Shown here in pieces: positions 7,317 to 14,109 of a stretch of DNA of 14,109 nt. The notes below the pieces were generated by a model that was given only the letters and a program-made list of their open reading frames with translations, was not told where the DNA came from and did no database searches. Both the position numbers and the translations under genes were made by a program. Within the stretch, counting starts at the first letter, position 1; each line of letters begins with the position of its first letter. The DNA is from Bacteroidota bacterium (GTDB taxonomy: Bacteria; Bacteroidota; Bacteroidia; Bacteroidales; FEN-979): contig JAPLDN010000204.1 in the NCBI GenBank assembly GCA_026391755.1, positions 1 to 14,109 of the forward strand, read 5' to 3'.

Positions 7317-10300
7317 TCAGTCATTAATTACCTTGACAAGGGCTCCCCACTTCCGGTCAACCTCAAAGAAATGTTTCATATAATAATTGCCGAAAAGGAA
7401 ATGGGCCTTGATAACTTTGATCCCGTATGCCGACATGCTGACAAAGAAATTGGTAATCATGGCCGAAGCTATCCCTTTTCCCTGTAGTGACGAAGTTACA
7501 ACGATTCCGTCAAACAGGGCTGTCGTCTCATCAAGGTAATGCCAGGTAAGCCCGCCAATGATCTTCCCGTTAACATCGGCGACAACATGCTGGTGATCTT
7601 TTTTGCTGATCTCTTTTGGATAATTTTCCCGGAAGAACATCTGGTATAATTGCCCGATCTCCCGCGGTTCACCCGGCTCATATTGGATGTAATGTTTCCC
7701 TTCGCGGTCGTGAATGTCGAAACGAACCAAAACATGTTCTTTCGAACGTTCACCTATTTTCAGCAGGTCAATATGCTGGTCGGTTTGCAGTCTTGGAAAT
7801 ACCATATGGCTGAAGATATTTTTATCTTCTTCCGCCGATAAGGATGATTGCAGGTCCGACAGTTCGATCAGCTGGATAGGCAAAGTTTCCTGCTCTTCCT
7901 GCATTTTCTCAAGAAGTTTGTCAAACGAGACTTTAACGCCTTCTCCGGAATCCATAAAATATGTAGACCTGTAAAAACAATACCTTATCAGATCGGGCCA
8001 TGAATCCAGCCTGAACAGTTCCATAAGCTCTGTGATGGTTTGTTCCTTGGCTGTTGGAGTTGTCAGAGGATTTATACGGTACCAGTCAATATACTGGTCT
8101 ATAGCCGAGTATAAGGACAGGGGCAGGTGGAAGCGTTTAATATTTTCGGTCAGGTATTTATTCAGATGATCCTTCAGGCTGGTCTGATCATGAGTAAGAA
8201 CGTTATGTTTTTTTAATTCAATGCTGAGCTTACCCAGGAATTCAATTGCTTCTTTCTTGCCCAGGGCTTCAATGCAGGCGTCAAAGATCCAGTTGATCTC
8301 GATCTGCTTTTTAACCCAGGGGTACAAAGCCGTGGTTTTGCAGTAATAGTCCTGGACCATAGGGACAACCAGGGAAAGCGGGCTTTTGTATTCCGACCAG
8401 CCTGTAAGGGTCAGTATAACGGCCGATTCGCGAAAATCCATTTCCGGTATGGAAATATTGGTGGGCGTAATCGCCCCGGGAACGATCTGGTAGCCACTAT
8501 GGTGCCAGGCTTTAAACACTGTGGCCAGGGAACGGATGAATACTTTTTTCCATGCATTCGGTTTGACGTAACCTGAAGAACGGTGGATTTCGGCAAACTC
8601 CCTGATTTTATCCCATGCGGTAAGCCCTCCGATATATTGTGTGCTGAGAAGGCCCAGGCTGGGCCTGCTGCTTCCAAGCAGGGATGCAACAGCAGCACCA
8701 TAAGGAAAGCCCGCAAGTGAAGCCTGCCAATAGAATGTATCAGGGTTTGGCCTGAATTCAGGGTTGTTGCTGATCACGAAATGCAGATCAAAATGTTTTC
8801 CTGCCTTCGTATTTACACTAAGCCTGTAATGTTTGAACTCCTTGTAAGCCAGTAGCCTCAATACCCATATGCCTCCCGGCGGCACGTCCTTCAGATCAAA
8901 ATCCCATTCATTAAAAGTCAGGATGATGCTTTCCTCCAGGAACTTTGTAGTCCTGAAAATTTTTATCATCCTTTCTTTATCAGTTTCCTGGATGCCGTGT
9001 TCAAAGATGAGTTTCGATTTCCACGTTGAAGCAGGATATTTCGGGCCTCTTCCTTCAATGTGGTTTTCAAAGACCTGGGCCAGACGGTAAAAATAATCCT
9101 CGGCTTTTTTTGACAGGAAGGGATCCTGGCGGTGAAGTATCCATCTCGATAATTCGGCCCTCACCGGTACATAGAAATCAAGATGCTGTAAGGCAAAGTT
9201 GTAAAGCATCCTGAGAACATTTTCGAATTGTTTCCGCATTTTCACCGGAGCAGGCCAGGTGAAATGGGTACGGTAGAAATAAAGCCTTTGTTTGAGCGCA
9301 TCAAGACGGTGTTTCCCGATTTTGGATGAAGCGATGGCACGGATCGATTGCTCATTCAGAAAAGAAAGACCCGATTCGAGGAACATGGGCAGGTTGGAAA
9401 TCGTTTCAGGCTGTGGAGCATGGATCAGGATAGTGCGATAAGCCAGACACCGGATCTCTTCCGAGGGATGAAAAGCCAGGGCTTCAAGCCTTAACCTCAT
9501 TACTTCGGCAAGCCTTGGTTCCGAGTCGCTAAAGATATCCCCAATCTTCCCTATTGCGGTTATTGAAGAAGACTCTGTCCCATACAAGGCCTGGCACAGC
9601 AACAGGTTGACATTGGCCAGGATCTGGTCGCGGATATTCCGGGGAGCCTTGCATTCATAGTCTCGGATTAATCCAGGCTTTGCGAGATAAATGCCTTCGG
9701 CTATTCCTTTTACAGGGACGTCCCATCCCTCCTTAACAGGACAGAAGGAGATCAGGGAAGGGTTCCCGGTCCAGAGTTTTGGGGAACGGGTAAACAGCCC
9801 GAGATCAATAGTGTCACCAATCAGAGTATAAACAAGGTCACCAATAATGTAGCCTCCCGTCTTGCGTTTCCTGACCTTTAGAACCTGCTTCGTTCTTTTA
9901 TTCTCAAGCTGGTCTTTGCCGAAAACAATATCAGTTTCCAATATGCCCAGGTCCCGGTAAAACCACTTTGGGACGGAACAGGAGATACCTCCACTCTGAA
10001 TCTGAACGACGTTGCTCTGGTAGAGTGAATCTATGAGTTTCAAAAAGCCGTTTTCTATGGCTTTCCTGTTGAAGGAACCCTTTGGGGTTAATTCTCCTTT
10101 TTCGGCGCTGAAGTCCCTGTCGAGGAGGGCGAAATTCACTACCCTTTCATAAGGTGCAACATCCTTGTTCGCCGACATGACTATCTGGTGGAAATACTCC
10201 CTGAGGTTATCGCCCTTACACGAGGCGAAGAGGGAATCAGACTGGTCGGGTACGATAAGAAGAACATTATATGGCCTGTTGTCCCCGACCACAAATGTGC

Positions 10301-11258
10301 TTTTTATGCCGGGTACATTATAAAATTTCTTTTCAATGACCTGGGGCGCTACAGTCTGACCCCGGTTGTTTTTATAAATATCCTTAACCCTGTCAACGAT
10401 CTCATGATATCCGTCCTCATTAATTATGAAAACATCACCTGTTTTCAGCCAGCAGTCATTTTTTTCGGAACCAGGGTAGTGGATCGTACCTCCAGGGGGT
10501 GCATCTTCAAGGTAACGGGCAATATAATGGCCGCTGATCTCGAGTTCACGGTTCTCATTGAGCCTGGTAGAAACTCCGGGGAGAGGTATGCCAACTTTAA
10601 AATCCTGGTAACGGAATGGGGGGGTCATTGTGATACCACCGGTTGCTTCTGTCATTCCAAAACCGCTGCACAGGGCTACGCCGTTTTCGTTGAAGAAACG
10701 GAATACCTGCGGGTCAAGGTAACCTGCAGCGCTAAGCCCCCATTTCAACCGGTTGCCGATCACATCCTCTATGGCCCTGGTTCTTAGTTGGGCACTCTCA
10801 ATGCCGCTGATCATTTCCTGGCATTTCTCGAATAGTTCCTGCCAGCGGAGTGGTATACTGATAAATCCGCTGGGGTTGACCTTCGGAAATAAAGAGAAAA
10901 GGGTTTCCGCTGAATTGTTCCCGGCAAAAACATAAGTGCCGTGCCAGTATATCGCGCCGCACATCTCGAGATAACGTCCGAATGTATGGAAAAGCGGGAG
11001 ATAGCAAAGGAAAGTCTCATCCCCGACTTCAGGAAGGGCTGCAGCCCGTGCAAAGCGCTTGGATACAATATTATAAATTGAGAAGGAAACTCCCTTGGGC
11101 AAGCCGGTGCTTCCCGAGGTAAACATAGTCGTTGCAACCGTATCGGTTGGTTTAAGAGGCCTGGCCGAAATCAGGTTCTCAATCTCCGAACGGGAGATCT
11201 TTTTACATTCCTCCTGCAGGTATTTGTTTTCAGAGGCTTTCTTCGAGCCAGGGCTCAT
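7317..11258 (-). CDS. Acyl-CoA synthetase-like / uncharacterised middle / GNAT acetyltransferase fusion (main open frame)
   Basis: A 1,313-residue frame whose ATG at 11258 is probably internal: the frame stays open to 11417 and reads adenylate-forming sequence there (HFGAEILAPLFDKL...). Residues about 1-410 are an AMP-binding domain: TSGSTGLPKG (47-56) is the phosphate-binding loop, GFGMTEATGG (near 200) the A5 motif, LKTGDVF (near 272) A7, and DRVKDIYKNNRG (near 290) A8. It most resembles long-chain acyl-CoA synthetases. Residues about 410-1,120 match nothing I can name; part looks HEAT-like (SEEIRCLAYRTILI), and about 795-1,040 resembles a degenerate kinase fold. Residues about 1,180-1,310 form a GNAT domain with the acetyl-CoA loop LQGKGIA (near 1,259). 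The gene lies 27 bases upstream of icd. An acyl-activating domain tied to an acetyltransferase suggests protein or small-molecule acylation, but the substrate is unknown. The fragment at 11372-11815 is its N-terminus. Confidence 0.85.
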   Translation of the reverse strand: MSPGSKKASENKYLQEECKKISRSEIENLISARPLKPTDTVATTMFTSGSTGLPKGVSFSIYNIVSKRFARAAALPEVGDETFLCYLPLFHTFGRYLEMCGAIYWHGTYVFAGNNSAETLFSLFPKVNPSGFISIPLRWQELFEKCQEMISGIESAQLRTRAIEDVIGNRLKWGLSAAGYLDPQVFRFFNENGVALCSGFGMTEATGGITMTPPFRYQDFKVGIPLPGVSTRLNENRELEISGHYIARYLEDAPPGGTIHYPGSEKNDCWLKTGDVFIINEDGYHEIVDRVKDIYKNNRGQTVAPQVIEKKFYNVPGIKSTFVVGDNRPYNVLLIVPDQSDSLFASCKGDNLREYFHQIVMSANKDVAPYERVVNFALLDRDFSAEKGELTPKGSFNRKAIENGFLKLIDSLYQSNVVQIQSGGISCSVPKWFYRDLGILETDIVFGKDQLENKRTKQVLKVRKRKTGGYIIGDLVYTLIGDTIDLGLFTRSPKLWTGNPSLISFCPVKEGWDVPVKGIAEGIYLAKPGLIRDYECKAPRNIRDQILANVNLLLCQALYGTESSSITAIGKIGDIFSDSEPRLAEVMRLRLEALAFHPSEEIRCLAYRTILIHAPQPETISNLPMFLESGLSFLNEQSIRAIASSKIGKHRLDALKQRLYFYRTHFTWPAPVKMRKQFENVLRMLYNFALQHLDFYVPVRAELSRWILHRQDPFLSKKAEDYFYRLAQVFENHIEGRGPKYPASTWKSKLIFEHGIQETDKERMIKIFRTTKFLEESIILTFNEWDFDLKDVPPGGIWVLRLLAYKEFKHYRLSVNTKAGKHFDLHFVISNNPEFRPNPDTFYWQASLAGFPYGAAVASLLGSSRPSLGLLSTQYIGGLTAWDKIREFAEIHRSSGYVKPNAWKKVFIRSLATVFKAWHHSGYQIVPGAITPTNISIPEMDFRESAVILTLTGWSEYKSPLSLVVPMVQDYYCKTTALYPWVKKQIEINWIFDACIEALGKKEAIEFLGKLSIELKKHNVLTHDQTSLKDHLNKYLTENIKRFHLPLSLYSAIDQYIDWYRINPLTTPTAKEQTITELMELFRLDSWPDLIRYCFYRSTYFMDSGEGVKVSFDKLLEKMQEEQETLPIQLIELSDLQSSLSAEEDKNIFSHMVFPRLQTDQHIDLLKIGERSKEHVLVRFDIHDREGKHYIQYEPGEPREIGQLYQMFFRENYPKEISKKDHQHVVADVNGKIIGGLTWHYLDETTALFDGIVVTSSLQGKGIASAMITNFFVSMSAYGIKVIKAHFLFGNYYMKHFFEVDRKWGALVKVIND

Positions 11259-11371
11259 GGTATAGATAAGGAAAGGCCAAGCAGTTATTTCGCGGACTTT
11301 TTCGAGGACGGAAACTCTCTGCGGGGTATCGGCAACTGCAATATTGACCGAAAGTTTATCAAATAAAGGAG

Positions 11372-11815
11372 CTAATATCTCAGCGCCAAAATGTCCCTCA
11401 GATGCCGGTAAATCTGCTCATAAGTCCAATCCACCGTGGGCGAAACCGACATGTCCCTGAAAAGGACCTGCCGCGGGTGTTCGTTTACCCTTTGGGCTAA
11501 TAAATCATCCAGCGAATACCGGGTCATTTGCAGGATACTGAACACAATTTCCGCCCAACGGTTTCTTTGCGCTGAATCAAGGTCGCGAAGAAAGGCTGAC
11601 CTGCCTGTCACATCAAGGAATTCCATCCAGGATTCCCTGGCAGGTGAACCAGTCCCGGGTTTCGCCCCGGATAGATCTAACCCTGGCCTGCGTTTTTCTT
11701 TTGTCCGATCCCATTTTGAGACAGATGCTTCTGCTTCAGCCAGAACTTTCAATGCCAAAGCCGGCCTTTGCTTGTCTTTCGCATTCTTCCAGGAATCAAG
11801 TACTTCAGCCAGCAT
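11372..11815 (-). CDS. N-terminal fragment of the acyl-CoA synthetase/GNAT fusion, ended by a frame break
   Basis: A 147-residue frame. Its first 95 or so residues are charged and helical and not recognised. Then YSLDDLLAQRVNEHP, VLFRD and DWTYEQIYRHLRDI match the start of an adenylate-forming domain (the T-Y-x-x-L/I-type opening), after which the frame diverges (LALRY) and stops at 11372. The domain resumes in the -1 frame within about 20 bases and continues in the 7317-11258 frame. The ATG at 11815 is the first start after an in-frame TGA upstream, and a TAAATTTG -7 box lies at 11861-11854, so it is the likely true start of the whole gene. Joined, the protein would be about 1,499 residues. 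Whether the break is real or an assembly artefact cannot be told here. Confidence 0.75.
   Translation of the reverse strand: MLAEVLDSWKNAKDKQRPALALKVLAEAEASVSKWDRTKEKRRPGLDLSGAKPGTGSPARESWMEFLDVTGRSAFLRDLDSAQRNRWAEIVFSILQMTRYSLDDLLAQRVNEHPRQVLFRDMSVSPTVDWTYEQIYRHLRDILALRY
11388..11420 (-). other. Frame break and apparent internal deletion in the acyl-CoA synthetase domain
   Basis: The upstream frame reads ...YEQIYRHLRDI; the downstream frame, open from 11417, reads ...GHFGAEILAPLFDKL. Both look like authentic family sequence where they abut. The segment that normally links them in adenylate-forming enzymes (a GDRVAI-like strand, an Asn-rich helix, then a hydrophobic helix leading to a V/TPL motif) is absent. 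From the YSLDDLL start to the TSGSTG loop there are only about 133 residues, against roughly 170-190 in FadD-like proteins. I infer loss of about 40-55 codons with a change of frame. A simple missing T in the T4 run at 11388-11391 would restore the frame but not the missing segment. Confidence 0.6.
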
Positions 11816-11853
11816 TATTTCAAATTTAAATCAGAATGATTAAAGGAAACATG

Positions 11854-11861
11854 CAAATTTA
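11854..11861 (-). promoter_or_regulatory. Candidate Bacteroidota -7 box for the synthetase/GNAT-icd operon
   Basis: Read on the minus strand this is TAAATTTG, an exact match to the Bacteroidota TAnnTTTG element, 38 bases before the ATG at 11815. A second TAAATTTG (11828-11821) lies only 5 bases before that ATG and is less plausible. No convincing -33 TTG element is found at the expected distance. In AT-rich DNA such matches arise by chance, so the call is tentative. Confidence 0.45.
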
Positions 11862-11875
11862 TCGATTCAAATTGT

Positions 11876-11883
11876 TAATTTTG
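11876..11883 (+). promoter_or_regulatory. Candidate Bacteroidota -7 box for aconitase
   Basis: TAATTTTG matches TAnnTTTG exactly and lies 26 bases before the aconitase ATG at 11910, which would leave a short leader. It sits 14 bases from the opposing box at 11854-11861, so the 94-base divergent region 11816-11909 probably drives both sides. CAAATT(T/G) occurs three times there (11821, 11854, 11868) but I cannot tie it to a regulator. No clear -33 element is seen. Confidence 0.45.
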
Positions 11884-11909
11884 AATTCGAATAAAAGATA
11901 TTTTTTGCC

Positions 11910-14109
11910 ATGTTGCTCAAATTGGAAAATATAGAGGCTATCTATAAGAAAATCAGTGTTTCTGCAGAGAAAGCCAGGAAGATATTTAACCGGCCTTTAA
12001 CCCTTACCGAGAAGATTTTATACGGGCATTTGTTTGATGTGGTTCCTGAAAAACCCTATCAAAGGGGAGAGGAATATGTGAATTTCCAGATCGACAGGGT
12101 GGCAATGCAGGACGCTACTGCACAAATGGCCCTGCTTCAGTTCATGACTGCCGGAAGGGCTTCTTCGGCAGTCCCGGCGACTGTGCACTGCGACCATCTT
12201 ATTCTTGCAAAAGAAGGTGTTAGTCCCGACCTTTCAGCAGCGCTTTCGCAGAATGCTGAAGTTTACAATTTCCTGCAATCGGTTTCGGCAAAATACGGCA
12301 TAGGTTTCTGGAAACCCGGAGCAGGGATCATTCACCAGGTAGTGTTTGAAAATTATGCTTTTCCCGGACAGATGATGATAGGCACCGATTCACATACCCC
12401 GAATGCAGGAGGGCTGGGGATGCTTGCAATTGGAGTCGGAGGCGCCGATGCAGTTGATGTGATGTCGGGAATTCCTCTCGAGCTTAAAATGCCGAAGATC
12501 ATGGGTGTCGAGCTTACGGGCAAACTCAGTGGATGGGTATCGGCCAAAGATGTCATCCTGTTGCTCTCGGGCATTCTTACGGTAAAGGGAGGTACAGGAT
12601 TCATTATCGAGTATTTCGGCGAAGGGGCCGAATCACTTTCCTGCACGGGAAAAGGTACGATCTGCAATATGGGCGCAGAGGTTGGCGCAACCTGCTCGGT
12701 TTTTCCATACGATGCCAGTATGAAGCGTTACCTTGAATCTACAGGGCGCAAAGTCGTTGCAGACAAAGCCGACCAGTATGCACCCTGTCTCAGGGCAGAT
12801 CCCGAAGTGGCAGCTGATCCCTCAAAATATTACGACCAGGTTATAACAACTCCCGACATGGCTAACCCGGTCTCGGCCCTGGCAGGGTTTCTCAAAGAGA
12901 ACAATTATCCCGACACACTTGAAGTAGGGCTTATAGGTTCATGCACCAACTCTTCCTACGAAGACCTTTCCAGGGCTGCTTTCATTGCCCGCCAGGCCAA
13001 AGCCAAAAAACTGAACGTGAAATCAGGGTTTATCATCACCCCGGGTTCTGAGCAGATCAGGTATACTGCCGAAAGGGACGGCATCCTTGAGGCCTTTGAC
13101 GAAATCGGAGGGGTCATCATGGCCAATGCCTGCGGTCCCTGTATCGGCCAGTGGTCGAGAAAGATGGATGATCCCGACAGGAAAAATTCAATCGTTACTT
13201 CCTTTAACAGGAATTTCGCCAAACGTAACGACGGCAATGCAGGCACGCATGCTTTCGTGGCATCCCCCGAAATGGTGACGGCCATGGCACTTGCCGGTCG
13301 GCTTTCATTCAATCCTGTAAAAGATACTATTATCAATGCGGATGGCGTAGCGGTTATGCTCGACGAGCCTCATGGTTACGAGTTGCCACCAACGGGTTTC
13401 GATGTTAAGAATCCGGGTTTTCTGGCTCCCCCTGACGATAGTGCCGGTATAGCAGTTAAAGTGGATCCAGGCTCCGGCAGGCTCCAGCTCCTCGAGCCTT
13501 TCGATGCATGGGATGGAAAGGATATTAAAAGCATGCGCCTGCTTATCAAGGCAAAGGGCAAGTGCACCACCGACCATATTTCAATGGCCGGTCCCTGGTT
13601 GAAATACCGCGGACATCTCGACAAGATCTCCGATAATCTCCTGATGGGGGCGGTCAATACGTTCAACGGTAAAACCAATTCAGTTAAGAACGGGATCACC
13701 GGCGAATACGCCGAAGTTTCAAAAACTGCCCGGTTTTATAAGGCCAATGCCATCCCGTCCCTGGTTATAGGCGATGAAAATTACGGGGAAGGATCTTCAC
13801 GGGAACATGCAGCCATGGAACCAAGGTACCTTGGCGTAAGGGTCGTTCTTGTAAGGTCTTTTGCCAGGATCCATGAAACCAACCTGAAAAAACAAGGGAT
13901 GCTTGCCCTCACTTTTGCCAACCCGGGCGACTATGACAATATCCTTGAAGACGACACGTTTGACATCCTTGGTCTGGAGACTTTTTTACCCGGCAAACCA
14001 CTGAAGCTGAAAATTCATCATAATGGAGGTAGTACAGAGGAAATACTCCTAAACCATACATACAGCGACCTCCAGATTAAATGGTTCAAAGCCGGCAGTG
14101 CCCTTAATT
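11910..14109 (+). CDS. acn: Aconitate hydratase, mitochondrial type (3' partial)
   Basis: Interconverts citrate and isocitrate through cis-aconitate in the TCA cycle, using a [4Fe-4S] cluster. The frame is open from 11910 to the window edge (733 residues) and ends at AGSALN, so only a few residues are missing by comparison with mitochondrial aconitase (...AGSALNRMKE). Seen in order: NRPLTLTEKI, DRVAMQDATAQMA, HCDHLI, GTDSHTPNAGG, GSCTNSSYED (Cys345), NACGPCIGQW (Cys408, Cys411) and GDENYGEGSSREHA (active-site Ser and Arg in the swivel domain). The three Cys are the cluster ligands. The similarity is to the mitochondrial form, which Bacteroidota commonly carry, rather than to AcnB. It is divergent from the synthetase/GNAT-icd operon; its product is the substrate of the isocitrate dehydrogenase encoded there. 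A 14-residue segment near residue 312 is missing in frame. All catalytic motifs I checked are present. Confidence 0.96.
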   Translation, partial: MLLKLENIEAIYKKISVSAEKARKIFNRPLTLTEKILYGHLFDVVPEKPYQRGEEYVNFQIDRVAMQDATAQMALLQFMTAGRASSAVPATVHCDHLILAKEGVSPDLSAALSQNAEVYNFLQSVSAKYGIGFWKPGAGIIHQVVFENYAFPGQMMIGTDSHTPNAGGLGMLAIGVGGADAVDVMSGIPLELKMPKIMGVELTGKLSGWVSAKDVILLLSGILTVKGGTGFIIEYFGEGAESLSCTGKGTICNMGAEVGATCSVFPYDASMKRYLESTGRKVVADKADQYAPCLRADPEVAADPSKYYDQVITTPDMANPVSALAGFLKENNYPDTLEVGLIGSCTNSSYEDLSRAAFIARQAKAKKLNVKSGFIITPGSEQIRYTAERDGILEAFDEIGGVIMANACGPCIGQWSRKMDDPDRKNSIVTSFNRNFAKRNDGNAGTHAFVASPEMVTAMALAGRLSFNPVKDTIINADGVAVMLDEPHGYELPPTGFDVKNPGFLAPPDDSAGIAVKVDPGSGRLQLLEPFDAWDGKDIKSMRLLIKAKGKCTTDHISMAGPWLKYRGHLDKISDNLLMGAVNTFNGKTNSVKNGITGEYAEVSKTARFYKANAIPSLVIGDENYGEGSSREHAAMEPRYLGVRVVLVRSFARIHETNLKKQGMLALTFANPGDYDNILEDDTFDILGLETFLPGKPLKLKIHHNGGSTEEILLNHTYSDLQIKWFKAGSALN
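12840..12852 (+). other. In-frame 14-residue gap in aconitase
   Basis: Mitochondrial aconitase reads DQVI, then 15 residues ending LKPHINGPF, then TPDLAHPV. Here the sequence goes DQVI-T-TPDMANPV, and both flanks align residue for residue up to the GLIGSC cluster motif. The net shortfall is 14 residues (42 bases), including the well-kept NGPF. The frame is maintained. This may be a lineage trait, a mutation or an assembly deletion. Confidence 0.65.

Noticed and set aside
10188..10787. Plus-strand open frame of 199 codons opposite the synthetase domain
   Set aside because: The opposite strand encodes clear adenylate-forming motifs over the same bases; the plus-strand product has no family features.
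11258..11260. ATG at 11258 as the true start of the synthetase/GNAT protein
   Set aside because: It lies within conserved adenylate-forming sequence (LIYTMSPG), with family-like residues upstream in the same frame to 11417.
12956..13336. Minus-strand open frames opposite aconitase
   Set aside because: They are shadows of the aconitase frame, which carries all family motifs and runs off the window without a stop.

Overview
The window looks like a Bacteroidota chromosome (moderate AT bias, close gene packing, no obvious Shine-Dalgarno sequences, -7 boxes of the TAnnTTTG type). The strongest indicator is a large PKD-repeat secreted protein with a gliding-motility/type IX secretion (T9SS) type B C-terminal domain, followed directly by a PorP/SprF-family outer-membrane protein. 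Species cannot be assigned from this sequence.

Layout. (1) 2-5978, plus strand: a two-gene T9SS cargo/partner unit. The PKD protein enters from the left edge, shows 18 PKD-like units at a near-constant 258-base spacing, and ends in a type B sorting domain; 25 bases later comes the PorP/SprF protein. (2) 5995-6032: a symmetrical hairpin with A and T tracts, a bidirectional terminator between convergent transcription units. (3) 6031-11815, minus strand: a probable operon reading right to left. It starts with a very large acyl-CoA synthetase-like/GNAT fusion (about 1,500 residues if the two open frames are joined), then 27 bases later NADP-type isocitrate dehydrogenase (icd). (4) 11816-11909: a 94-base divergent promoter region. 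(5) 11910-14109, plus strand: a mitochondrial-type aconitase running off the right edge just before its C-terminus.

Aconitase and isocitrate dehydrogenase catalyse consecutive TCA-cycle steps (citrate to isocitrate to 2-oxoglutarate). Placed between them is an unusual multidomain protein: adenylate-forming domain, a roughly 700-residue uncharacterised middle that includes a stretch resembling a degenerate kinase fold, and a C-terminal GNAT acetyltransferase. The arrangement suggests, but does not prove, metabolic control by acylation.

All three genes of the TCA side carry a length lesion visible from family knowledge: icd has a one-base frameshift in an A-rich run, the synthetase has a frame break with apparent loss of about 40-55 codons, and aconitase lacks 14 residues in frame that its mitochondrial relative has. 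These may be real mutations or assembly errors; the two T9SS genes show no comparable damage.
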